Below are positions 33,389-40,611 of a stretch of 51,939 bases of DNA, piece after piece (position 1 is the stretch's first letter; each line of letters begins with the position of its first letter). Below the pieces are notes generated by a model. That model was not told the DNA's origin. It saw only the letters and a list, made by a program, of their open reading frames with translations, and did no database searches. The stretch is from HGM12713 sp045593725 (GTDB lineage Bacteria > Bacillota > Clostridia > Oscillospirales > CAG-272). Made by a program: the position numbers and the translations under genes. The stretch lies in NCBI GenBank assembly GCA_045593725.1, contig JAZNXE010000041.1:1-51939 (forward strand). The letters run 5' to 3'.

Positions 33389-34134
33389 TTGAGCTTTTCC
33401 TCGCTTTGCGTTTCTTCCGTAGGCTCTACTTCGTCGGAGCTCTTATATTCCTTGCCCAATACCGCGAAAACAGTCATAAACATTATTTTTATATCAGACC
33501 AAAAGCCAAATTTTTCTATCGCTTCAAGATTGTAGCGCATTTTGGCGGGTAAAACCTTTTCCACATACACCGTGTCGGTATCCTCCGCCGCGTCAAGAAG
33601 CTCCGCCTCGTCCTTGTAATAGATGCTCGCAAGGCTCGTTACTCCCGCAGGCAAAAGAAGCGTCGCCATCATTTCGGGGGTATATCTGTCAACGTATTTA
33701 GGCACTTCGGGGCGAGTTCCCACAAAAGTCATCTTGCCTCTGAGCACGTCAATGAGCTGACTTATCTCATCAAGTCTGCATTTGCGGACAAGCTTTCCCA
33801 CGCGAGTGACTCTCGCGTCACCGCTCACAGTTACCTGCGAGCCCTTATCGGCGTTCTGCACCATAGAGCGAAATTTAAATATACGAAACGTCTTTCCGTA
33901 CTGAGTGACCCGAAGCTGCCTGTAAAAGACAGGGCCCTTGCTGTCTATCTTTATGGCTATAGCAAGTATCAAAAATATAGGAAGGAGCAGCGCAAGCAAA
34001 AACAAAGACACAAAAATATCAAACAGACGTTTAAAAAACAAGCTGCACCTTTTCTTTTTTAATATTTCGTAATATTTACGCACCTCGTCGGTACGCATTT
34101 CTTCAGGAAGCTTTTCCCATTTGATAAGCATCAT
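33385..34134 (-). CDS. Priming phosphoglycosyl transferase (PglC/WcaJ catalytic type)
   Basis: The 249-residue protein has one membrane segment (about 38-60, FVSLFLLALLLPIFLILAI) preceded by a basic stretch and followed by the catalytic domain: GPVFYRQLRVTQYGKTFRIF, KFRSMV, RKCRLDEISQLIDVLRGKMTFVG and TRPEVPKYV. This monotopic family moves a sugar 1-phosphate from a UDP-sugar to undecaprenyl phosphate and starts the repeat unit. It lacks the multi-helix N-terminal part of full-length WcaJ. A C-terminal Glu/Thr-rich tail is present. The start overlaps the aminotransferase stop by four bases. Confidence 0.9.
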   Translation of the reverse strand: MMLIKWEKLPEEMRTDEVRKYYEILKKKRCSLFFKRLFDIFVSLFLLALLLPIFLILAIAIKIDSKGPVFYRQLRVTQYGKTFRIFKFRSMVQNADKGSQVTVSGDARVTRVGKLVRKCRLDEISQLIDVLRGKMTFVGTRPEVPKYVDRYTPEMMATLLLPAGVTSLASIYYKDEAELLDAAEDTDTVYVEKVLPAKMRYNLEAIEKFGFWSDIKIMFMTVFAVLGKEYKSSDEVEPTEETQSEEKLK

Positions 34135-35348
34135 TTTATGTATCCGCCTACGATTTCTTTATAATTTTCTATCACGTAGTCGATCTCATCGTCGGTAAGG
34201 CAGGTATGCAACGGCAGCGAGATCTCATTCGCGAAATGAGAGTACGCGTTTGGATAATCCCCAATATCAAATCCAAGCTTTTTATATGCGGTATGCATCG
34301 GCAGGGGCTTATAATGAACGTTACACGCAATTCCCCTCTCCGCCATTTTTATGATTATCTCATTTCTCTGCTCAACCATAATATCAGGCACTCTTGAAAT
34401 ATAAAGATGCCCCGAGGACTGATATTCGTCGGTGTAGTGAGGAAGCCCCTCGATACCCATCGGGCGAAAAGCGGAATCGTATCTTGCTATGATCTCTTTT
34501 CTTCTTTGGAGCATCTGAGGATATCTCTCAAACTGGACCAAGCCGATAGCCGCGGCAACGTCAGTCATATTACACTTATACCAAGTACCTACGATATCGT
34601 ACTCCCACGCGCCAAGTTGGGTCTTAGCGAGAGCATCCTTGCTCTGTCCGTGAAGCGACAGCAATTGAATACGCTTGTATATATCCGCGTTATCAATTCC
34701 ATCTATAGAGCGCCACGTCAGCGCGCCACCCTCGGCAGTCGTGAAATTTTTGACCGCGTGGAATGAAAACGAGGAAAAATCAGCTACGCTGCCCACCATC
34801 TTACCGTGATAAACAGCTCCAAACGAATGCGCGGTGTCCGCCATAACGGCAACTCTGCCAAGCGCTTTTTGAATGTCGGAATCAGCTTTAAAAAGGTGCT
34901 TTTTTCTCTCGACGATTTCAAAGATCCTATCATAATCACAAGGAACTCCGCCAAGATCCACGGGAATGATCGCCTTCGTCTTTTCGGTGATGGCATCCTC
35001 AAGCTTATCGTAATCCATCTCAAAGCTATCCTTTTGAGTATCGATCAGGACAATGCGCGCGCCGATATGGTCAATGACCGAAGCTGACGCCGTGTATGTA
35101 TAAGCGCACGTAATGACCTCGTCCCCGACGCCCACGCCAAGAACTCTGAGCGCCATCTCGGCGCATGCCGTTTGACTGTTAAGGCAAACGCATTTTTCGG
35201 TGCCGATCCAATCGGCTATTTTCCGCTCAAGTGATTTCGTTCTGGGACCTGTCGTTATCCATCCCGAGCGCAACGCCTCGGCAACCTCATGTATCTCCTC
35301 TTCTCCTATATCGGGCGGAGAAAAAGGTATGTTCATTTTTATATCCAT
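34131..35348 (-). CDS. DegT/DnrJ/EryC1-family sugar aminotransferase
   Basis: The 405-residue PLP enzyme has the family start IPFSPPDIGEEEIHEVAEALRSGWITTGPRT, the ALRVLGVGVGDEVITCAYTYTASA block, VMADTAHSFGA, and the PLP Lys in SFSFHAVKNFTTAEGG. It converts a nucleotide-linked keto sugar to an amino sugar, the usual first committed step for a bacillosamine- or AAT-type priming sugar. No dedicated dehydratase is encoded in this operon, so the keto sugar must come from elsewhere. GGAAGG precedes the ATG. It is the first gene of the 12-gene operon, behind a good promoter. Confidence 0.92.
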   Translation of the reverse strand: MDIKMNIPFSPPDIGEEEIHEVAEALRSGWITTGPRTKSLERKIADWIGTEKCVCLNSQTACAEMALRVLGVGVGDEVITCAYTYTASASVIDHIGARIVLIDTQKDSFEMDYDKLEDAITEKTKAIIPVDLGGVPCDYDRIFEIVERKKHLFKADSDIQKALGRVAVMADTAHSFGAVYHGKMVGSVADFSSFSFHAVKNFTTAEGGALTWRSIDGIDNADIYKRIQLLSLHGQSKDALAKTQLGAWEYDIVGTWYKCNMTDVAAAIGLVQFERYPQMLQRRKEIIARYDSAFRPMGIEGLPHYTDEYQSSGHLYISRVPDIMVEQRNEIIIKMAERGIACNVHYKPLPMHTAYKKLGFDIGDYPNAYSHFANEISLPLHTCLTDDEIDYVIENYKEIVGGYIK

Positions 35349-35393
35349 ATCTACCTTCCGATCTTAATATATAGCCATAAATATACATTATAG

Positions 35394-35422
35394 ATTATAT
35401 CACATTATTCCTGCAAAGTCAA
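35394..35422 (-). promoter_or_regulatory. Promoter of the surface-polymer operon
   Basis: TTGACT (35417-35422) and TATAAT (35394-35399) on the minus strand with a 17-base spacer, about 45 bases before the first ATG. The region 35440-35500 upstream is very A/T rich, which may work as an UP-type element. Confidence 0.8.
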
Positions 35423-35557
35423 GACTTTGTATAAAACAACCATTATTTTTACGGGTTGTCAAAAAATTAAAAAATTTTTTTATTTTGCTATGTAGTTTGA
35501 CTACACCGTCGTTTGCTTCGCAAAACGAAAAACATTAAACCCACAATCGCTTCGCGA

Positions 35558-35806
35558 CAGAAGGACTTGGTCTGGTCGTGACACCGCACTGTGTTGTCAT
35601 TCATTGCCGCGCTCCTTCAAGTCCTTCTATTTGTATCCTGCCAAAGAAACAAGGGAGTGCTGTTGCACTCCCGTGGGCAGAAGGACTTGGTCTCGTCGCG
35701 ACACCGCAAAGCCGCCTTCGATGCGCCTTTGCTACGCTCCTCGGTCAGCGCGGTTCTGACACCACACCGTGGTGTCATTCATTGCCGCGCTCCTTCAAGT
35801 CCTTCT
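35558..35806. repeat. tRNA-Trp-associated element, family R2, two tandem units
   Basis: Unit 1 (35558-35629) and unit 2 (35677-35806) both start with CAGAAGGACTTGGTCT and end with CAAGTCCTTCT, inverted termini equal to the T-arm/acceptor 3' region of the neighbouring tRNA-Trp. Unit 2 carries a middle part with CTCGGTCAGCGCGGTTCTG and the hairpin GACACCACACCGTGGTGTC; unit 1 lacks most of it. Between the units lies half of the long hairpin that follows the tRNA (35817-35866). No coding capacity is seen in 35423-35816. Confidence 0.72.
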
Positions 35807-35816
35807 ATTTGTATCC

Positions 35817-35866
35817 TGCCAAAGAAACAAGGGAGTGCTGTTGCACTCCCTTGTTTCTTTGGCAGG
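35817..35866 (-). terminator. Very long perfect hairpin abutting tRNA-Trp
   Basis: About 22 base pairs (CTGCCAAAGAAACAAGGG... paired with its exact inverse) around a four-base loop, directly after and partly including the CCA end of tRNA-Trp. The right arm has no long T-run after it, so terminator function is probable but not certain. A truncated copy of the same hairpin lies at about 35637-35676. Confidence 0.55.
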
Positions 35867-35935
35867 GGCAGAAGGACTTGAACCCACGACCCTTGGTTTT
35901 GGAGACCAGTACTCTACCAACTGAGCTATACCCCT
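35860..35935 (-). tRNA. tRNA-Trp (anticodon CCA)
   Basis: A full cloverleaf reads from 35935: acceptor AGGGGTA paired with TGCCCCT, a D-arm with AGCTCAGTTGGTAGAG, the anticodon loop CTCCAAA (anticodon CCA), a T-arm with GGGTTCAAGTCC, discriminator G and an encoded CCA (35860-35862). A promoter lies upstream on the minus strand. Its 3' end sequence recurs as the termini of the R2 elements downstream. Confidence 0.94.
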
Positions 35936-35956
35936 GTGTCTTTTACTGACCCGACT

Positions 35957-35985
35957 ATTATATCACAGTTTTTTCCCTTTTGCAA
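35957..35985 (-). promoter_or_regulatory. Promoter of tRNA-Trp
   Basis: TTGCAA (35980-35985) and TATAAT (35957-35962) on the minus strand with a 17-base spacer. Confidence 0.75.
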
Positions 35986-36019
35986 TACCTTTTTTGAATT
36001 TTTGAAATTTATTTTCTTC

Positions 36020-36379
36020 TTATCCTCTCTTTTTTCGTGTGGCTCTTATAAAAGAATATGCCCCCGCGGCTACCATCATTCCTCCGAAAAGCTTTGACAG
36101 AACCTCTCCTTGCGTGTTTACCGCCAGCGAGCTTCCCAAAAGACTGCCAAGGGCGCCAAAGACTATCATAAGAGCAACCGCTGTGAAATATATTCTTCTC
36201 CTGAGGAGATGGATAGACAGCGCCGCTCCCGAGGCAAAGAGAAAAAAGAGAAGATTTATAGCCTGAATATCTATTTGGGAATAATCCGAAAAATATTTCA
36301 GATAAAGAGCAAATAGCCCTCCTCCGCCAACTCCCATTCCCGAAAACGCGGCTATTATTACAGCAATCAAAAAGAACAT
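36020..36379 (-). CDS. TauE/SafE-type transporter, second half-size subunit
   Basis: The 119-residue protein has four hydrophobic segments and the TSUP pattern AFSGMGVGGGGLFALYL at the N-terminus and GSLLGSSLAV in the third segment. It equals half of a normal eight-helix TauE/SafE (sulfite or organosulfonate) exporter. It starts three bases after the stop of the other half, so both are made together and probably form a heterodimer. Substrate is unknown; the family moves sulfur-containing or organic anions. Confidence 0.82.
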   Translation of the reverse strand: MFFLIAVIIAAFSGMGVGGGGLFALYLKYFSDYSQIDIQAINLLFFLFASGAALSIHLLRRRIYFTAVALMIVFGALGSLLGSSLAVNTQGEVLSKLFGGMMVAAGAYSFIRATRKKRG

Positions 36380-36382
36380 TTT

Positions 36383-36790
36383 TTACCTCATTATCATCAA
36401 AATTCCCGAAATAAGGGTCAGCAGGGCAAACAGCTTGTCGGAAAATCCGCTCCGAGCCTTTCCCAAAAGCACTCCTCCGAGTATCCCTCCTATTGCCGCG
36501 CCAAGAACGAAGGCGGGAGATAGGGTAAGCTCCGACACACTCACAGGACCTCCGTATCGTGAGAGTGTGAGCACGGAAAGCGGAAGCATAACGCACAGAG
36601 CGTTTGCGTAAACGCTCCGTCTTCCCTCCTCGTCCTTGCCTATTACCCGTGATAGAAACAGAACTAAAATTATGCCTCCGCCCGCGCCCAGAAGTCCGTT
36701 GCAAAAGCCAGCCAGCGCGCCTCCCGCCGCAAGCATCAGCACCGCAGGGAAGCCTTGCCTGAGATATATCTTTTTTCTTTCCTTTAACAT
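36383..36790 (-). CDS. TauE/SafE-type transporter, first half-size subunit
   Basis: The 135-residue protein has four hydrophobic segments with GALAGFCNGLLGAGGGIILVLFL and AAIGGILGGVLLGK, the repeated Gly-rich motif of the TSUP family. It ends in the short ISGILMIMR. With the downstream gene it makes up one full-length transporter. I use the ATG at 36790, preceded by GGAGA; an upstream in-frame TTG at 36805 overlaps that ribosome binding site. Confidence 0.82.
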   Translation of the reverse strand: MLKERKKIYLRQGFPAVLMLAAGGALAGFCNGLLGAGGGIILVLFLSRVIGKDEEGRRSVYANALCVMLPLSVLTLSRYGGPVSVSELTLSPAFVLGAAIGGILGGVLLGKARSGFSDKLFALLTLISGILMIMR

Positions 36791-36843
36791 ATCTATCTCC
36801 GTCAAATAAAGTGCAAATATTGTATTTTATCTCTCAAAAATCC

Positions 36844-36872
36844 TTGAAAAAGCCTATATTTTGTGTTATAAT
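36844..36872 (+). promoter_or_regulatory. Promoter of ftsK/spoIIIE
   Basis: TTGAAA (36844-36849) and TATAAT (36867-36872) with a 17-base spacer, about 75 bases before the ftsK start. Confidence 0.8.
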
Positions 36873-36946
36873 TACTGTGTATAGTTATATTTTGGGCGTT
36901 ATTGCCTTTTTTATACAAGATTTTGCTCTACCGAAAGGAGATACCG

Positions 36947-39652
36947 ATGGCAAAAAAATCATCAAAGGAAAACAAGAATCTTAAGACCGCCGCCAAGGTG
37001 GCAAAGGAATTTGCTCCCACCAAGGGACAGGTCAAAAGAGCAGTACGCAAGAGCGGCTTTCACAGAGCCGTTCCCTACATACTTATAATAGTGGCGCTCC
37101 TACTTGCTCTTTGCTTTATTCTTGGAGAAAACGCGGGGATTGTGGGCGACGCCATACAGTCAGCTCTCAGAGGAGTATTTGGCGGCGCGGCGCTGTTCTT
37201 CCCTCTTGGACTTGGCTTTGTGGGCGTTATATGGTGCATACTCCACTTCAAGGAGACCTCCCCAAAAAAGAACGAGGAGCAGAGCGACCTCAGGAGCGCA
37301 AGACGCCGTACGGTGTCAAAGACCGTGCTCGTGTTTCTCTTTATTGTGCTTTTCTCCACACTTCTCGGAGTATTCAACGACCCCTCGGATATTGACATAG
37401 CCGAGCTTTGGAAGGAAGGGGGAGATGCCCTATGGGTAGGAGGTATAGCGGGAAGCTGTATAGGCTGGCTTATGAACCAAGCCTTTAAGGCTGTTATATC
37501 CTCTATACTTCTCATAATCGTCCTTCTTATAGTGCTGTGCTTCATAGTAGGTCTTACACCCGACTACATAGTAACCAGAATACGCTGTCGCAGAGAGCTG
37601 CGCGACGAGGAAATAGAGATAGACGAGGAACAAAACGCCAAAAAGTACGAGCGGATGCGTATGCGGGCGCTTGAAAAGGCTAAGAAGAAAAAGCTCAAGG
37701 CTATGGAGGCTCAGCAGAAAAGAGCTATCCGAGAGGAATACGAGGAGGAAGAGCCTGTCCTTGTGCCCCCTATCCCTGTATCCAAGAAAAATGCTGAAAA
37801 GAAGCAGCCCGAGCCATTCTCCGACGACGTGGACGAGCTTCTTGACGGCTTTGACGATCAGATAGAGGATTTCTCCGACCCCGAACCCATAGCTCTTAAC
37901 CTGGGCGACGAGCCACCCGCTCCCCACGGCGCGGCTATGTCGGCAGATTACGGCGGAGATCCTGTTATAGACGGAGAAACCTTCTCGGTAGAGGAGCTGC
38001 TTCGCGATATTCCCGCTGCAAGGGACACCTCCCCCTCCGCCGAGGAGTCCGAGATTGAGCTGGGAGAGATAAGCAATCAGGAGCTTTCCGAGGACCTCTC
38101 GGGTGTTGCCCCCGAGGAGAGCGACGGAGAAATAGAGGAGGAGATAGTAACACCCTATATCTTCCCTCCCGTTGATATGCTCTCTCCAAACAAGAACCCC
38201 ACAGACACGGACGTTACCGCCGAGCTTCAGGAGAACGCCCGCATCCTTAAGGAAACGCTTAAGAGCTTTAAGGTTGACATCCGCGAGATAAACTACTCCC
38301 GCGGTCCTACTATAACCCGCTACGAGCTGAAGCCCGAGGTGGGCACGAGAGTTCGCTCCATAGCAAACCTTGTGGACGATATCGCTCTGAGCCTGGCTAC
38401 CTCGGGCGTGCGTATAGAAGCGCCCATCCCCAACAAGCCCGCGGTGGGAATCGAAGTGCCCAACCGCAACAGAGCCACCGTTTATCTGCGCGACCTTATT
38501 GAGAACTCCAAATTCACCGACTCCAAGAGCCGCATAACCTCCTGTCTGGGTATGGACGTGGGCGGAAATCCCGTTTATTTTGACGTGGGTAAAATGCCCC
38601 ACCTGCTTATCGCGGGTACTACCGGCTCGGGTAAGTCGGTTTGTATCAATACGATTATTCTCAGCATCCTCTACAAGGCTCGTCCCGACGAGGTAAAGCT
38701 TATACTTATCGACCCCAAGCAGGTTGAATTTACAGTTTATGAGAATATTCCTCACCTCTACTGTCCCATCGTCAGTGAGCCTAAAAAGGCGGCAGGCGCG
38801 CTTGCATCGGCGGTTTCTGAGATGGAGCGCCGCTTCGAGCTTATCAAGTCGGTAGGAGTCCGTAACATCGAGAGCTATAACGAGGTAACGGCAAACGACC
38901 CCGACAAGGAATATATGCCCAAGATGGTCATTATCATAGACGAGCTTGCCGACCTTATGATGACCGCCCGCGACGAGGTGGAAACCTCTATCTGCCGTCT
39001 GGCGCAAAAGGCGAGAGCGGCGGGTATTCACGTAATTCTGGGTACTCAGCGTCCCTCGGTTGACGTCATTACCGGTCTTATCAAGGCAAACGTGCCCTCC
39101 CGTATCGCCTGCACGGTTACCTCGCAGGTTGACTCCAGAACCATTATCGACGTAGCGGGAGCTGAAAACCTTATCGGCTACGGCGATATGCTCTTTGCCC
39201 CCGTGGGCGCGGCAAAGCCTATGCGCGTTCAGGGAGCGTTTGTAAGCGACCCCGAGGTTGAAAAGATAGTTACCTTTATTAAGGAGAACAACTCGGCTGT
39301 TAAGTACAACAGCGACTTTATCAACAGCATGGAGGAGAACGCAAAGCTCTGCGGAATGAGCAAGAAGCAGGCAGCCGCGGCAATGGGCGAGTCCGAGGGC
39401 GCACTCAGCGACGGCGGAGATTCCAAATTCAATGCCGCTGTAAAGCTTGCCATAGAGGAAGGAAAGATATCCACCTCCCTGATGCAGCGCCGCCTTGGCG
39501 TAGGCTACGGACGCGCCGCTAAGATGATAGACACTATGGAGCAGCTGGGTTACGTGTCAAAGCCAGACGGAAATAAGCCCCGCAGAGTTCTTATAACTAT
39601 GCAGGAATATATGGACCGCACCGCAGACGGAAGTCTTGGTAGCGAAGAATAA
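36947..39652 (+). CDS. ftsK: FtsK/SpoIIIE DNA translocase
   Basis: The 901-residue protein has four N-terminal membrane helices (about residues 30-190), a charged linker rich in Glu and Pro (about 220-410), and the motor: alpha/beta part with SRGPTITRYELKPEVGTRVRSI, Walker A GTTGSGKS (about 556-563), Walker B VIIIDELADLMM, and GTQRPSVDVITGLIKAN. A C-terminal winged-helix gamma domain (STSLMQRRLGVGYGRAAKMID) reads polar KOPS/SRS sites. It pumps chromosomal DNA through the division septum or into the forespore. The ATG at 36947 follows AAGGAG; an upstream in-frame codon at 36902 has no ribosome binding site. Confidence 0.95.
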   Translation: MAKKSSKENKNLKTAAKVAKEFAPTKGQVKRAVRKSGFHRAVPYILIIVALLLALCFILGENAGIVGDAIQSALRGVFGGAALFFPLGLGFVGVIWCILHFKETSPKKNEEQSDLRSARRRTVSKTVLVFLFIVLFSTLLGVFNDPSDIDIAELWKEGGDALWVGGIAGSCIGWLMNQAFKAVISSILLIIVLLIVLCFIVGLTPDYIVTRIRCRRELRDEEIEIDEEQNAKKYERMRMRALEKAKKKKLKAMEAQQKRAIREEYEEEEPVLVPPIPVSKKNAEKKQPEPFSDDVDELLDGFDDQIEDFSDPEPIALNLGDEPPAPHGAAMSADYGGDPVIDGETFSVEELLRDIPAARDTSPSAEESEIELGEISNQELSEDLSGVAPEESDGEIEEEIVTPYIFPPVDMLSPNKNPTDTDVTAELQENARILKETLKSFKVDIREINYSRGPTITRYELKPEVGTRVRSIANLVDDIALSLATSGVRIEAPIPNKPAVGIEVPNRNRATVYLRDLIENSKFTDSKSRITSCLGMDVGGNPVYFDVGKMPHLLIAGTTGSGKSVCINTIILSILYKARPDEVKLILIDPKQVEFTVYENIPHLYCPIVSEPKKAAGALASAVSEMERRFELIKSVGVRNIESYNEVTANDPDKEYMPKMVIIIDELADLMMTARDEVETSICRLAQKARAAGIHVILGTQRPSVDVITGLIKANVPSRIACTVTSQVDSRTIIDVAGAENLIGYGDMLFAPVGAAKPMRVQGAFVSDPEVEKIVTFIKENNSAVKYNSDFINSMEENAKLCGMSKKQAAAAMGESEGALSDGGDSKFNAAVKLAIEEGKISTSLMQRRLGVGYGRAAKMIDTMEQLGYVSKPDGNKPRRVLITMQEYMDRTADGSLGSEE

Positions 39653-39657
39653 AGAAT

Positions 39658-39686
39658 AACAGCCGTCGGCAATGCCGACGGCTGTT
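39658..39686 (+). terminator. Terminator of ftsK
   Basis: AACAGCCGTCGGC (39658-39670) pairs with GCCGACGGCTGTT (39674-39686) around AAT. It is followed by TCTGGTTAG, so the U-run is weak. Confidence 0.7.
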
Positions 39687-39698
39687 CTGGTTAGTTAA

Positions 39699-40075
39699 AA
39701 TTCTAAACGATTTTTTATTTTTTCCACCTTTCTTTCGAGAAAGGTGGAGCCAAAGAACTTCCTGAGAGGTTTATTATAAAGGTTCGCGCAAACCAAACAT
39801 TTAAAGTTTTCGTCCACCTTTTTCAAAAGGTGGCGAGGTCAAGGGCGAGTAGCCCTTGGCGCTCTCCGCAGAGAGCGAAACACCCTACGCTTCAAATAGC
39901 GCAGGAGAGGGTGAATTTGAACGGCGAGCCGTTCAAAGAGGGAGAACCCTCGCCGGGGGTTCTCCCAATAAACGAGTTTAGACTTCTAAACGATTTTTGT
40001 TTTTTCTACCTTTCTTAGAAGAAAGGTGGAGCCAAAGAACTTCTTGAGAGGTTATTGTAAAGCTCGTATTCGGGC
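39699..40075. repeat. Multi-hairpin element, family R1, copy C with flanking direct repeats
   Basis: One R1 arm lies at 39805-39966: H1 CCACC/GGTGG with loop TTTTTCAAAA (39814-39833), H2 AAGGGC/GCCCTT (39841-39857), H3 GCTCTC-CGCA-GAGAGC (39861-39876), the block GCGCAGGAGAGGGTGAATT, H4 TTGAACGG-CGAG-CCGTTCAA (39917-39936), and H5 GGGAGAACCC-TCGCC-GGGGGTTCTCCC (39940-39966). It is flanked by two direct repeats of about 80 bases (39699-39790 and 39985-40065), each with the outer hairpin H0 (ACCTTTC/GAAAGGT), AGCCAAAGAACTTC and GAGAGGTT. Copy A shows the same H0 block in inverse orientation at 8525-8601. Confidence 0.75.
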
Positions 40076-40127
40076 GCATTAGCCTTCGTCAGCGGGGAAG
40101 GCTTTTATTATAATGCGTGTACGTATC

Positions 40128-40277
40128 AGGCTCTCCCTATGGGAGAGCTCCCGCCATAGCGGGTGAGAGGGAATATTCCCCCCTGTGGCAGCCGAAGGCT
40201 GACGGATGAGGAGTTGATTTGTGCTTCTGACACCTCATCAGTCGCTGACGCGACAGCTTCTCCCACTGGAGAAGCCT
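40128..40277. repeat. Hairpin repeat, family R3, copy 2
   Basis: The termini AGGCTCTCCCTATGGGAGAGCT and AGCTTCTCCCACTGGAGAAGCCT are inverted. Inside are the small hairpins CCCGCCATAGCGGG and CGCTGACGCG (in GTCGCTGACGCGAC), and GGATGAGGAG/CTCATCAG blocks. The architecture equals copies at 637-766 and 44855-45030. The rest of 39653-40611 holds R1 copy C, two more hairpins (near 40083-40106 and 40423-40458), R4 and no gene that I can support. Confidence 0.7.
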
Positions 40278-40422
40278 GAAAAATAGCGAGGCACCATCCA
40301 ATGGCTTGACAATCTGGCGAGCCTTTGGCGCGAGAACATTATGCGCTGACTTTTTTGTTTTCTGCTCGTCGGCAAAGCCTATATGGAACCCTCCACTATG
40401 GCGGGGGTTTTGTGATACAATC

Positions 40423-40458
40423 AAAAGCCGTCGGTAGCAAAGCTGTCCGACGGCTTTT
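40423..40458. terminator. Terminator-like hairpin downstream of the NSS transporter
   Basis: AAAAGCCGTCGG (40423-40434) pairs perfectly with CCGACGGCTTTT (40447-40458). On the minus strand the last arm ends in TTTTGATT. It is about 150 bases after the transporter stop. Confidence 0.55.
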
Positions 40459-40534
40459 CGTATGAGTATAATTTCAAGAGTAATATTTATCCTTTTTAAG
40501 TTCTTTTGGCGACTTCCTCCGAAAGATTTGTGGG

Positions 40535-40580
40535 ACGGCGCGCCCAGTGGGCGATGAAGCCGTCACTCAAATAGGAAAAA
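40535..40580 (-). repeat. 44-bp repeat, family R4, copy 2
   Basis: Inverse of 8351-8394: GGCGCGCCCA, TGGGCGATGAAGCCG and AAATAGGAAAAA match, with one change in the stem region and a variable hexamer between the last two blocks. Confidence 0.6.
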
Positions 40581-40611
40581 ACAAAAATTCCTTTATAATT
40601 CTAACTCTTTC

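Noticed and set aside
35558..35880. A possible CRISPR array, from the three AGAAGGACTTG copies
   Set aside because: Spacing is irregular (about 120 and 190 bases), units contain inverted ends, and no cas gene is nearby.
35578..35949. Open frames over the R2 repeats and tRNA-Trp
   Set aside because: They translate repeat hairpins and the antisense of tRNA-Trp and have no coding signature.
37430..39031. A 533-codon minus-strand frame inside ftsK
   Set aside because: It is a shadow of ftsK, caused by high third-position bias, with no domain or ribosome binding site.
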